A stretch of 64,000 bases of DNA from Protula sp. h YS-2021 (lineage: Eukaryota > Annelida > Polychaeta > Sabellida > Serpulidae). Position 1 is the first letter of the stretch, and each line of letters opens with the position of its first letter. The stretch is taken from positions 110,536,219 through 110,600,218 of the forward strand of contig OX457024.1 in assembly GCA_949752745.1 (NCBI GenBank). Reading direction: 5' to 3'. Both the position numbers and the translations under genes were made by a program. Positions 21,970 to 33,829 of this stretch are shown here, in pieces. Below the pieces are notes generated by a model. That model saw nothing but the letters and a program-made list of their open reading frames with translations, was not told where the DNA came from and made no database searches.

Positions 21970-23852
21970 AGCCGCGCTTCTTCCCCACTCCTTCTCCCAC
22001 TCCTTCCCTTAAAAAGTCATTTAGAACGGCGCTGGAAGCGTTCTAAGAAAAAAAGTCATCTTGCGAACTTTTTGGAACGGCGAGGAGTCTTCAATTCCTT
22101 ACTGAACAGCAAGAAGTCGCTATATTTTCAATGCCTGGCAAATGATAGCTGTGGAATCAAAGGGAACATTTCCGACTATTAAGACGCGTAACAGGACTTC
22201 TGAAGTTCAACTTCCTGAAATGAGTCACCAGAGAAGCTTGCTGATGATTTTGCAACATTCTGTGAAGACAAGATATCAACAATTAATATGGAATTCACAC
22301 CGGATAATTGCAAAGTCAACATGCCTATACACTTGATTGCTCCTTTTAAAAAAGCCAAATGGTGGGACATCATTGTCAAATTACCGTCCAGTGTCAAATC
22401 TTTCATTTTTGTGAGCGAAGCGTAAGAACGGGTCGTATTAAAACGACTAAATGACCATTGTTTGAATAACAACCTAATAGACCCATGTCAATCGGCATAT
22501 AGAAAGGGACATTCTACAGAGACTGCACTACTGGAAATATTTGACGACTTGCTCACGAGTATGGATAGTCAGAAGGTATCAATTTTAACATTATTAGATC
22601 TAAGTGCAGCATTTGACACAGTGAATCATAATATACTGCTTGATAGATTACACTCATTTTTCAGTATAGAGGGGACTGCACTTACATGCTTTACATGTTA
22701 CCTAGAAAATCGTTGTCAATGTGTCAAAATGGAGCAATCTCTGTCAAGGGCGCAAATGCTTTTAACCGAAGTTCTACAAGGATCAGGACTAGGTCCATGG
22801 GCCTATACTTCATACACACGAGAACTAGGATTTATCATATTGATGATGTCTATTCAGTACCAACCTGTTGCAGATGTCACATAAATTCAAAAATGTATGT
22901 ATGTATCTTCCCTCGGGCAACAATTACAAGCGAAGCAAGCTATTGAAAACTGCATAACCAAGGTCTCAAAGTGGATAAACGCCAACAAACCCAAACTTAA
23001 TAGTGACAAAACGGAGGTGATTTTGATTGGGCCTCCGCACCAGTTAAAGAAAGTGACATTTAGTGCTTTGACCGTGGATACAGTGATGTAACAACAAAGT
23101 CAACAGTTAAAAATTTGGATGTGTTTATTGATTCAAAACTGAAGATGAAATCACAAGTCAATAATGTTGTAGGAACCTGTTGCAAAAAGCATCCACATGC
23201 TAAAAAAAGTTACAGAAATATGTTAGCAGATCGGTACTTCATACCCTTGTTCAAGCCTTAGTAATCTCTCGCCTCGACCAGGCAAACTCGTTATATTTCG
23301 GAATACCAGAGTACTTGACCGATAAATTGCAACGTGTTGTAAAACATGACAGTTCGCCTCATATACGATATTGGTCACTGTGATCATATTACTCCCGCGC
23401 TCGTCGATCTCCATTGGCTTCCAGTACTACAACGCATATGCTTTAAGATAGCTGTGTTGACATACAAATGCCTCCATGACATGGCGCCGGAATATCTCAA
23501 TGCTTTACTGTCTTGGAAAGATCAACCTCGAAGAGTTCATTCAAGTGAGGCGCGAACACTTCAAGTACCGCGAACTCGATTAAAGTACGGTGGTGACAGA
23601 TCATTTCATGCAGCAGCACCAAAAATCTGGAACAATCTTCCATGCCACATGCAAAAAGCCACATCGTTAGCTGTTTTTAAATCAAAACTAAAATTTTATC
23701 TTTTTAAACAAGCATACAGTATTAGCCACTAGTCATTAATTGTACTGTGCATGTTCTTATTTCCTTTTATTTTAATTTATATTTTACTTTATTGTTCTAT
23801 TTAGTATGTACAGCGCATAGATCAATGTGTATTTGCGCTATATAAGAAATAC

Positions 23853-23916
<64 letters not shown>

Positions 23917-23934
23917 TAATAATAATAATAATAT
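21970..23934 (+). pseudogene. 5'-truncated non-LTR retrotransposon (CR1/L2-like), ORF2 remnant
   Basis: The plus strand carries, in shifting frames, the linker between endonuclease and RT (about 22,010-22,340), then RT blocks: AYRKGHSTETALLEIFDDLL (about 22,496-22,555), motif A LLDLSAAFDTVNH (about 22,590-22,630) and motif B near 22,765-22,800 (degraded GSGLGP). The C-terminal part is at 23,346-23,732. The YADD motif is not readable in one piece. The 3' end has GCGCTATATAAG followed directly by (AAT)n, a common tail for CR1/L2-group LINEs. The element copied itself by target-primed reverse transcription when active. This copy lacks its endonuclease and is interrupted by frameshifts. Confidence 0.85.
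23852..23934. repeat. (AAT)n microsatellite forming the LINE 3' tail
   Basis: About 27 AAT/TAA steps with one AAC interruption, immediately after the LINE 3' end. It most likely grew from the element's own tail repeat. Confidence 0.95.
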
Positions 23935-24239
23935 ATGCAGACAAGTTTGAGAATGCTGACAAGTGTCAAACTCTTTCCACTATCAATAAATAAACCTGAT
24001 GAGGAATGCGTCGAGAACTTCTAAGGTTAAAGGTTTAAAATGGAAGCGTTTCATTCCTTACAGTATCGGGAGAAGGGTGACGTCAAGTGGTGAGAGCGAA
24101 AGCGCAATTATTAAAGTTCGTAAAGATTGCTTACAAAGTCATTTTAATAAAATGGTAGAGCTTTCCTTGTGTATGCAAGAAAGGAACGAATAATCACGTC
24201 ACACAAATAAAGACCTACTCCTCTGCTAAAAAACTATTT
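23935..24239. other. Unassigned DNA after the LINE
   Basis: Contains a 64-codon plus-strand frame (23,999-24,193), rich in Lys/Arg/Ser, with no recognisable domain and no supporting signals. It is probably fortuitous. Confidence 0.3.
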
Positions 24240-24960
24240 TATTAACTTGTCCGGGTCCCTCTGGTACCCATTTTAATCATGAGGAATGTATTCCACTTGA
24301 CAAGAAGGAAACTGGTGTTGTTTCAACCCTTAATAATTTTTCCATACTGTATAAGAACAATCAATCAATCGCGTGTTTCATTTACCAGGTGTATAAACTT
24401 CTCAAATGGTAAGGTTCCGAGTAGCTTCCCCTAATGTTTAACGCCAAACCTTTAACTCCCAATACAGAAACAATTGATTAAGCTAGATGCATGAAAGGCC
24501 TACAAAGGACTATGGGAGGCCGCACTAAAATTCAGTATCCAGACCAAACACCCACTATATTCAACTTCTCCCAAACAGTTTTGGCCCAAAATTGAAGAGA
24601 CGTAGATTTTCTGACATTGTTTAGACAAAGCTGTTTGACTGCAGCCGAACTCCAACTTTCTGTCGATGTCTAATGTCAGCAATGTTAGGATACGTGGAGC
24701 CGTCATGAAAATGCTGTATTGATGTTGTATATCAGGGGCACACCAAACGCTGGCATTTTCAAAAATAGGCTAAAACAAGAACAAAGATGTGAGAATGTAA
24801 AGAGCTCGAAAGCTTTTTCCATCTACTTTTAAAAATTGTTTTTACCGAATGACCGAATTGCGAGGTTACTTTGACGAAGGGTGACCATGCCATCTTATGA
24901 TTATTCCTGTTGGGATAATAATCATAGACTTTCTCGATATCTGTTGCAATGAAGACTGCT
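24240..24960. repeat. Direct repeat, left member
   Basis: Matches 26,630-27,350 in the same orientation. Shared blocks include GCTGGTGTTGTTTC (or ACTGG), CAATTGATTAAGC, CCAACACCCAC/CAAACACCCAC, CAACTTCTCCCAAA, CCAAAATTGAAGAGACGTA and GTTGGGATAATAAT. Divergence is high, so it is an old duplication. No coding content was recognised. Confidence 0.7.
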
Positions 24961-26560
24961 TCAGCAGTAATTGGGAACGCAAATTTTAATTCTCAGTTGC
25001 CAGAGAAGTTTGTTTTAGAAAAGCTGCACGTCTGTAGTTCCAGCTGGTGCGAGGCCCAATTCTGTTTTCCCTATACAATGCACCAACTGTTGAGTCATTG
25101 GCTATGTCACTGTCACCTGGTTTCCAGCCCCATCACTCGTTGCATATATGGACTCGCTGAAGCTCGTATAGGCGATGATAGACAGTTGTAGATGAGTACT
25201 CATTTGTGCTGAGTAAATGTTTCATTAAACTAGTTCTAGGAATTTGATCAATCTTTTAAACAAATGAGGATTTAAAATTAAAAAAAATAAAATAAATAGT
25301 TTTTTTTAGAAAATGTGGGCTTTATTGGTAATCAATGAGTAACTGTTGAAAATGAGGGTAAAATAAGAATTTTTTGGAATTCTTGATTACCAATTCTTTT
25401 GGAATAAGAATGTTTTGGAATTTTTGGCTTTATTTTTTTTAATTTGTTTAAAAATAAAGTAAATAGTTTTTTTTTACAAAAAATTGGCTTTATTGGTAAT
25501 TATTAAGTAAAGATGGAAAAGTAAATTAGAGTATGTTTTGGAATTTTGTTTTCAATTTTAAAGTTAAAGTTTTATAGTTAATGCAGGAAAATATTGGCAG
25601 CTAAGAGTCCGTGGGGTCAGGAAATGATTTCCAAGTTAGTCCCGTATGTTAGACTCTTATACAGCTAAGTAAAACCAAACATTTGGCTCAGAGGAATGGG
25701 TTTCATGGACAATGGCCATTTTAGCTTTTTAATATAGCCTAATTTGCTGCAAAGGTGTTCCAGAGTTGTCCTGTGGTTCTGTTTTAAAATTATTTATAAA
25801 AACTTTTTGGCAATGTTAAAGTACCAGTGAATCTTTAAAAATGATAGAATCTCTGTATTATAACGTTTTTCAAAACCATATTTATGTAGATTCTAGAGTA
25901 AATTAAAGCCCATATCCTTTCCATACAACAAAAACGAGGGCTCAAAACTGGCACACAACCACTTCTCAATATATGTGTGTATGGAGCCAATTTATATGTG
26001 AGTAACCGCGTCTAGCCGTATAAAGATAATTAATGGACTTGTAACGTTTAATTCAGTTACAGCTGTTTTCTTTGAACAGATCCTAAGAGGAATACAAGGT
26101 GTAGGTGCAGGAGGTTACCGTTGTAAAAATTACTCCAAAAAATAATTCCGTCAAAAATTTCTTTTGCGTGGGCCAAAATAAGGCAGAGTGGAACACTCAG
26201 AGACAAATTGGTCAATACACATGTCCATAACTTTATAAAACAAAAATAGTCCCCTTTATTGCAAATAACAAAGATGGATAGACACTTACATTTAAATGTT
26301 GTGTGCATGATGTTTGGGACCCGTTTTGTTGGACACAGAGTACAGAAGGAACCAACCTTTATTGTAGAAAACAAGCAGTGCTAAATAAACGTTGGTCCCT
26401 GTTAACAAAGTTGAAATTTCACGCAGCCCGCGTCGGACCTCCTACATTACACTTCACTTTTTGTTTTCTTTAAATTAAAAACTTAAGGAAGCAAGTAGTC
26501 CTTGCTGCAGCATGTTAATAATGTCATTGTTTCTATGAAATGAATAAGTCCCGCTCCTTA
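24961..26560. other. AT-rich DNA with a two-unit tandem repeat
   Basis: Around 25,285-25,340 and 25,455-25,510 two units share AAATAGTTTTTTTT...GGCTTTATTGGTAAT, about 168 bases apart. The 105-codon minus-strand frame at 26,057-26,374 has no recognisable domain. Nothing else is supported. Confidence 0.5.
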
Positions 26561-26564
26561 GTGA

Positions 26565-27350
26565 GGGTAGCCGCGCCCCTGCTCCGCTCCCTTCCCCACT
26601 CCTTCTCTTTACATACAGACAAGTTCGTTTGAAAAATTCCTAGGATTACTAATGAGACATCCTAAGTACTCAGTTACGCTTGACAAAAAAGCTGGTGTTG
26701 TTTCGACCATCATTTAGTTTATCTACGTGGTATATGAACAATCAACCGATTCATTTTTGTTTACAAGGTACAGCCACACGATGTGAGAACTTCATCTAGC
26801 TTTCCGTAATGCCCTAACGCCTTGCCTTTAACATTCAATGCCGAAACAATTGATTAAGCGAGCGTCCGGGTCAATAAAATGAGAGCGCCCCGGCATTAAA
26901 AATGCAGCATCTTGACCCAACACCCACCATTCTCAACTTCTCCCAAATGGCTTTGCCCCAAAATTAAACAGACGTAAAATTCCTGATATTATTTAAAGCA
27001 GCTCTTCGGCTGTGGCCAAACTCCAACCTTCCCCGGCCTCTAATATCAGTGTTGTTGGTTTGCGATGAGTAAACGTCGAAAAATCGCACATTCTTAAAAT
27101 ACTCGTGACATATCAGTTGTACAGATGTTGGAGTCACACCAAATAATATCATACTGATTTATCAATCACAATCACTGGAAACACAGGAGCCAAAACGAGA
27201 GTGAAAATGTGAGAATTTAAGATTCACGGAAGTTTTTGTTGTCTATTTATGAAAAATATGCTTGAAAATTTTCTTTACCTTATAATCCAATTGCGAGGTC
27301 ATTTTGACGAATGGGTGCCGTATGATTAGCACCGTTGGGATAATAATTAT
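26565..27350. repeat. Direct repeat, right member (lacks the LINE)
   Basis: The right partner of 24,240-24,960. Its left edge (GCCGCGC...CTTCCCCACTCCTTCTC, 26,570-26,606) also resembles 21,970-22,010, which lies just before the LINE. In the left member the LINE sits between these two parts, and here they are almost adjacent. This member therefore looks like a site without the insertion. Confidence 0.55.
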
Positions 27351-27699
27351 ATTCTTTACCGATATCTTTTCAACATTGCTCCAAAATATCTATTCAATGC
27401 CACTCCAGGCTTCTGTCTTACATAAAAACCATAATCGAATAAAATCCGACGTTTACCTGACGTTTAGTTCCAACGTCTATCCACGCCCTATCTAACGTCG
27501 TATCTTTACTTGGATCCAGCTATCCAGCAAACATTCTGACGTTTATCTGATGTCGATTTGAGGCTGCTTTGTCAACCCAACCAAAGCGTAACATTAAACC
27601 TGGTAGTAATTTGCTTGCGATCACAGATTAACATCTTATGAACGTTTTACACACGATGCTTACATCTTGGATAAGCATCATGCTATAAAGTTGACTTTG
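27351..27699. other. AT-rich DNA, nothing coding recognised
   Basis: Contains several ACGTTTATCTGACG/ACGTTTACCTGACG-like steps (27,450-27,560) similar in flavour to those at 1,275-1,330. No gene was recognised. Confidence 0.4.
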
Positions 27700-28150
27700 A
27701 TCTAAATCAAAATCCTACTTTCTCCGACGCTTAATGAACGTCCTTGGTTTAATGTTATATCTAACATCGTGGTCAATAAAATGGGAATTGAACAGCCTGA
27801 CTTGACTGAAGAGGCTTGTGCACAGTAATAAACAAGAGACAGAACAGCTGTGTTAAATAACCAATTCTTCCCAGTCCAGTGAAAATGTGATGTTGGATAA
27901 ACGTTGGATAGACTCACGACCAAACATTGAATAAAAATTTCAATTTAGTTGTATATGAATTTCGAAACAATGTCTTTCCCCCAAAGTTAAATAGAAGTTT
28001 GGGCACTGCCTTAGAGAGATGTCGGCAGAGCGAGATGGCATAGAGGTGGGTTAGGACCGTTACCGAAGTCGTGGAAGAATTAACGTTCCGAAGATATAAC
28101 AGCTTTTCAAGTACCCTCTAGCCATTTGGTCATCTCATGTGTCATTCCAT
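27700..28150. repeat. Dispersed repeat, inverted member
   Basis: Reverse-orientation relative of 12,960-13,470 and 55,245-55,750, with the same block order read on the minus strand. It includes TTGGATAAACGTTGGATAG, itself nearly palindromic. Confidence 0.7.
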
Positions 28151-28249
28151 TATGTAAGAAGTCATCTTTCATGTCTATTTGCCAAAAGAAGACGATAAAA
28201 CCTGCCCACAACCCAAATTCTTACATTTTATATCTTTACTTTGACATAT

Positions 28250-31070
28250 TCAGATTTCAAGTTTTATTTTCTGTACTACAAATATAAATAACTTTACAAT
28301 TGCCAAATACATACATAAATAGACAGAAAAGGGATCAAGCAAAAGCAGAGCTTGATAAACGCTTGCCCGATTAAAATAAATAGTGTACATCTTTACCACT
28401 GTCTTATAATGATTCGTTCATAATTAGGTAAATTTTTTAGTAACTGTAATCAAAGAAAACACTTTGGCTACGACACAGATTAATATTCAAAATTTCAAGG
28501 AAAATAGTTATCCACTCGAAAAATTTAACATACTATCACCAAATAGGTGTTATTGACTACGTGTTAAGTAAGATTTTCCTAAACAATATCGTCATAGTTC
28601 AAAAGGAGAAATTGCTTCAATTTCGACTTAAAGTGACACATTCACTCAATATTTTTAAAATCTCTTGGTAAGGAGTTCCACAACTGAACACCTGCAATAC
28701 TTATGCTTTGTTTCTTGAAAGTTGTTCTAGAAAAATTACATTGAAAATTACCATGCTGCCTTGTTTTCCTTTTTCCACCAACAGTTTGAAATAAACGCTG
28801 TAATTTACTTGGAAGTACATTTTGCTTAGCCTTGAACATAATTAATAAAGTTTTGAATTTAACTAGGTCATAAAAATCTAATAAGCACAAATTACTGAAG
28901 ATACCTTTAGTATGCGCTAATCTATCCGCACCGTATATTAATCGCACAGCTCTTTTTTGCATTACAAGAAGTGATTTAGTGTTGCTTTTATAGGCGCTAC
29001 CCCATACTTCTGGACAATATGACATGTATGGCAAGAACAGTGTGTAATATATTAATAACAATGCTTTCCTCTTTAAGACGAAGCTTGTTTTATACAATAT
29101 TGAATTACATTTTGATAATTTAGTTCTTACTTTAGATACCTGATTTTTCAGGTTTAATTTTTCATCGATAATTACTCCAAGAAATTTAGTCGACAGTACT
29201 CTTGAAAGCGCTTCATTACCAAATAAAATGTTGGGTTGATACCTGCTTTTTAGTTTTCCAAACACCATGAAGTTGGTTTTCGAAATATTTAAAGAAAGCT
29301 TATTCAATTTGAACCACCTGTTTAATTTTGTTAATTCTTTGCTTATTATTTCACACATGTTAACCGGGTCTCTACCTGTATAGAAAATATTTGTATCATC
29401 ATCAAATACAATAAATTTGAGGAAAGACGAAACATTCACAATATCATTTATATATAATATAAAGAGCTTGGGTCCCAAAATTGACCCTTGTGGTACACCA
29501 CAGGAAACATTTAAGGTATCAGAGACAAAATTATCGATCTGTATATACTGCTGCCGATCACATAAATAACTATTTAGCCAACTGTTTGAGACACCCCTAA
29601 TGCCATAAAAATTTAGCTTTTGCAAAAGTAACTTGTGGTCAATCGTATCGAATGCTTTCTTTAAGTCTATGAACACTCCAATGGTAATAAGTGTTTTGCT
29701 TATAGATGAGGTTATTTCCTCCACAAGTTCTAATAGAGCTGTTGAGGTAGATCTCCCACTACGAAAACCGTATTGACTATCACTTAACAATGTATACTTA
29801 TCAATAAATTTATTTAAGCGACATTCAAATAATTTTTCCAAAATTTTAGAAAATTGGGGTAACAATGATACAGGTCGATAGTTATTGAACTTATTTTTTT
29901 TCTCCTGATTTATACAAAGGGATAACTTTTGCTTTTTTCATAATGTTCGAAAAAACACCCGTTGTAAACGACAGGTTACATATAAACGTAAAAGGCTTGA
30001 CAATACCTGAGATAACATTCTTAACAGTTGTCATTTCTAAGTGATCACAATCTAACGACACCTTTTTATGAAAGGCTTTAACAATTTTTTCAACTTCAAT
30101 TTCTTCCACAGGAGTTAAGAAAAAGGAATTTAGATTTTGATTTCCCATATAATCTAATACATTTCCATCAACTACTGATTCAATGTTAACATTAACAAAA
30201 AACCTGTTGAAACCATTCACAATGCCATTAAAGCCTGATACTTTGTAACCCTTTGAATCAATAAAGGAATCTGGAAATTTTGACTTAATTTTTTCCCGTA
30301 TGAGGTTATTATTCAATATTTTCCAAACAGTTTAACTATTACCTTGCTGTTTTTCAAGTACATTAGGAAAATATTGCTTTTTACAGTATCTTAGGATTGT
30401 ATTCAATTTGTTTCTGTAAGATTTATATTTTACTTCATCAAAAGACGTTCTATATCGGATAACTGTTTTATGTAATCTGTCCCGCTTATGGCATGCATTT
30501 ATTAAACCTTTTGTCATCCAGCATTTGTGTGTGCGCTTGGGGTTAACCTTAAAACGTTTGATAGGACAATATTTGTCCTATACATTTTTAAACCGTTTAA
30601 TAAACGTTTCGTACGCATCATTCACCTCCTTCAATTCGTAAATATCCGACCAGTTGGATGAGGCTAGGCCAGTCTTAAAAGCCAGTAATGTAAGAAAATT
30701 AACATCCCTCCTGAAAATCAAGCTATTTTGTTTATTCTTAGTAATGTTTGCATAATTAATTACCGTGAATATCCCTAAATTATCACTTATCTCATTAATA
30801 ATTATACCTTTTGAAGTAGTGTTGTTTAAGACATTGGTGAAAATATTATCGATTAAACTTGCGGAGTAACTTGTAACCCTTGTTGGCTTATTAATGAGGG
30901 GGAACAAACCATAATTATAAAGCACATCTACGAAATCTTTCGTACCAGTATGTGAATCATAGTTTATAAGATTAATATTGAAATCGCCACAGAGAGAAAA
31001 AATATTTACATTTCGCTTTAGTGAGCATTTCCTCTATGTATTTAATATTTTCTGTTTTCTATCATATTTT
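28250..31070 (-). pseudogene. Non-LTR retrotransposon (CR1/Jockey-group), ORF2 with EN and RT parts
   Basis: On the minus strand from about 31,070 down: the end of an AP-like endonuclease with GDFN (near 30,975) and INKPTRVTSYSASLIDNIF (about 30,840-30,900), then ISDNLGIF where SDH is expected. The RT follows at 28,642-29,865, uninterrupted over 407 codons: fingers (SQYGFRSGRSTSTALLELVE), motif A VFIDLKKAFDTIDH, motif B SCGVPQGSILGPKLF, motif C FDDDT. Frameshifts or stops lie near 30,325, 30,550 and 29,880. The thumb and C-terminal domain reach NSLPRDFKNIE at 28,645. The 3' UTR runs to roughly 28,250. Loss of the endonuclease His, and Asp replacing the usual Ala in FADD, make activity unlikely. 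The 5' end is truncated. Confidence 0.88.
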
Positions 31071-31099
31071 CTAAAAGCAGCAGAATGTGGAACAGATAA

Positions 31100-31210
31100 G
31101 CATGGACTGTCCAAGTATTCAAAGAACTGAAATTGTCCAAGAAAGAAAGAACTGAAACTTTTCAAGTATTCAAAGAACTGAAATTTACTCACTGAACTGA
31201 AATGAAGAAT
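31100..31210. repeat. Short tandem repeat TATTCAAAGAACTGAAAT
   Basis: Three to four imperfect steps of AAAGAACTGAAAT/TTTCAAGTATTC (31,112-31,205). It produces a repetitive Phe-rich minus-strand frame that is not coding. Confidence 0.8.
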
Positions 31211-31529
31211 TGCATACAAATACACGGAAGGACACCACGATACATATGTAATACCAGGTAAGACATAACATATCAATATCATGGCATTTAAGATATAAAC
31301 AGAAGCAGCTGGCTGTTTCTTTTTCGTCTGTTATTTTGCATTTGACAACAAATACTATTCATGCTAATGTTTAGAGTATTGACTGTCTCGTTAATAATTT
31401 GATTGTCAATATTTCAAACTTTGGAAATACCGTGCTCCACCGCCGAAATACCCATCCCAAGTCAAACGCCCACGTAACGTTTCGCAAGAAATACAAGAAA
31501 TTATGGCCGGCACTTGCACATTTTTTATT

Positions 31530-31735
31530 ACGCCGTTTTAAACTGGGTCTAGGCGGTCTCCCCTCCCCCGGCGGTCTCCCTTCCGGCGGACTCCCCCCTA
31601 CCAACTCCCCCCTGGCGATCTCCCCCCATAGGCTGACTCTTCCCCGTCTTTCTCCCGCCCCCATGGCAGATTTTTTTAGTTAGTAAAACTTAAATCAGCA
31701 AAACTTGTACATTTCATTCCTTTTTTTAATTTTCA
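31530..31735. repeat. C-rich minisatellite, left arm of an inverted repeat
   Basis: GGCGGTCTCCCCTCCCC-type units of 15-18 bases (31,553-31,650) lie between flanks that match 32,085-32,290 in reverse complement (TTTAAACTGGG... before; GGCAGATTTTTTT and CAGCAAAACTTGTACATTTC after). The array sits in otherwise AT-rich DNA. Confidence 0.88.
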
Positions 31736-32084
31736 ACCTCACCTTTCATCTACCTTTACATAATTATCACTAGGTAATAAATCTGCTTTAAAATAGAATT
31801 ACGAAATTACAATCAAACACTTACTGTAAACTGATCTTTCAAATGTGATCACGAAATTTAATCTACAGATCACCAGCTTTACTGTGTCACCACCTTACTG
31901 CTTTCCTCGTATAGTCGTAATGAATTCCATCTTGATGTGATAATTTGGATACTTTTTGGGAGCTTTTATACAACCATTTACGTTCTCCGGACGTAAATCT
32001 GATATCCATAAATAAACCAAACAGATTAAAGAAACATCAATAACCCTTTGGTCTTCATACATCAATAAGGAAAGCAAGTTTGAG

Positions 32085-32290
32085 GGGGGAGAAGGAAAAA
32101 AGGAGTGAAATGTACAAGTTTTGCTGATGTAAGTTTAAAAAAAATCTGCCGTGCGGAGGGAGGAGAAGGAAGGGGGAGACCGCCTAGGGGGGGAGACCGC
32201 CAGGGGAGAAATCGCCGGGGGGAAAGCGCCGGGGGGAAAGCGCCAGGGGGGAGACCGCCTGTTCCCTTTAAACTAATCCGAATCTTCGGT
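32085..32290. repeat. G-rich minisatellite, right arm of the inverted repeat
   Basis: The reverse complement of 31,530-31,735, with units such as GGGGGGAGACCGCC and GGGGGGAAAGCGCC. The G-rich strand has many runs of four to seven G and could form G-quadruplexes. About 350 bases of AT-rich spacer (31,736-32,084) separate the arms. Confidence 0.88.
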
Positions 32291-32599
32291 TCGTTGGTAA
32301 ACTGACTGGACATAATTCTGGAATGGCTTTCTTATCCAATTTTTTTCTGTTTTTATACTGAAGAAAAAAGTCTAAAAGCTACCATTTCTATTACAAAATC
32401 CGACCACATTGTACAGATTCGTCTTATTGTTTTCTTAAAAATGCAACTAATTTGTGCGCTGTTTTGCTTATTATTACTTTACATATGTGTGCAATTGTTT
32501 TTAAAGAAAAGCCGCTCTAAGGTCACTCTTTTGCTTAAACTATCTTGACACAAAATGTTTAAAGTGCGATGGATATCGCCCAAAAAAGAAAAAAATAAG

Positions 32600-33510
32600 A
32601 CGGATGGACACGAGACACATTGAACCCTCCGTTGCACATCAAAACTATATATACAACCTTCCTGTAAGATTTGGTGAAAATTCAATGAATTGTTCTCGAG
32701 ATATCGTCCGGAGAAAAAACGAATACGGACAGCCATACGGACCAGGGGAAAGACCGATAGCAAAGTCTTTAGGCAATATTGGCTGAGGGCTGAAAATTAA
32801 AAATAACCCTTCGTTGCACAGCTCCACCACTTGATCCTTCTATGTGCAAAAGGGAATTGAATCGGTTGAATGATGCCGCAGATATGTCGTCTTCAAATTT
32901 CTTATACTTAAATCAAGTGCAAAAAAGTTTAAAAATTTTTACAAGTTTTCCAGAAAAATCCAGAAATAATCCCTCGTTACACAGCTCTACCTATTGATCT
33001 TTCTTTGTGGTAAAGGAAGTTGAAATCGGTAGAATGGTGACGATATATATCACGCAAAAACTCGTTATGATTAAGTGAAGTAGAAAATTTTAAAAGTTTG
33101 ATTATTTTTGCAATTTTCCCCGAAAATATCTAAAAAAATCATCCTTCTTTGCACAGCTCCATCATGTAACCATTCTGTGTGAAAGAAAGAAACAGAAATT
33201 GGTTTAATTGTGCCATAGATATAGCGTGCACGAAAATTGGACAGACGGAAAAACGGGATAACACGTAACAAATTAAACCCCTCAATGCACATTTTACAAT
33301 ATCTATACTTTGTTTCTGTAAGGTTTGGTAAGGATTTGACGAGTAGTTTGTTAGATAACGTCCGGACAGAAAAGTTTAAAGTGAGGCGGACGGACAGGCG
33401 AATACGTAATAAAATGAGCTCCCCCGTTGCACATCTACATTATATATGCTTTCTTCCTGTAAGGTTTGGCGAAGCTTTAATATATAGTTTTCGAGATATC
33501 GTCCGGACGT
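32600..33510. repeat. Six degenerate repeat units (CGTTGCACA ... TCGTCCGGA)
   Basis: Units begin near 32,628, 32,807, 32,970, 33,140, 33,277 and 33,420 with CCCTCCGTTGCACATC-like sequence. They continue through TTCCTGTAAGGTTTGGTGAA-like or TTTCTTTGTG-like sequence, and three end in GATATCGTCCGGA or AACGTCCGGA. Spacing is 140-180 bases. Two subtypes alternate: outer units have the GTAAGGTTTGG block, inner ones have a GTTGAAATCGG block. No function is known. Confidence 0.8.
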
Positions 33511-33569
33511 TATAATTTTACGGATAGACGAGCTGACTTACGGGCAGACCGATAGCATTCCGACAAAAT

Positions 33570-33770
33570 TTGAGCGGATATTACACGTGTAAAATACGTG
33601 AGCAAAATGGGCAAGTTAGGTGTAATATTACGTGTATTTTGGCCATTTTGTTCATCGATAATGCGCGTAAAATACGCATATTTTCACACGTAAAAATTTA
33701 TACGCAGTTTACACGTAATTCTCAATAATTATTAAAGGCCTTTTACACGTGTTCTTTCCAATGGATATTA
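33570..33770. repeat. Cluster of ACACGT palindromes
   Basis: ACACGTGT, ACACGTAA, ACGTGTATT and TACGC/GCGTA steps recur within 200 bases. CAAAATGG at 33,605-33,612 and CCATTTTG at 33,643-33,650 form an inverted pair. It looks like a decayed palindromic element or a transcription-factor site cluster (CACGTG is an E-box). Confidence 0.6.
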
Positions 33771-33829
33771 AACGGACCTTTTGCATTTAATAACATTTAA
33801 ACATATAACCCTATATGATGATTTCACTT

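Noticed and set aside
24949..25191. 80-codon frame with several Cys and His
   Set aside because: No ordered spacing, no homologous frame in the direct repeat partner, and no supporting signals.
31371..31683. Pro/Gly/Arg-rich frames through the C-rich arms (also 32,062-32,313)
   Set aside because: They come from the minisatellite and appear on both strands of both arms.
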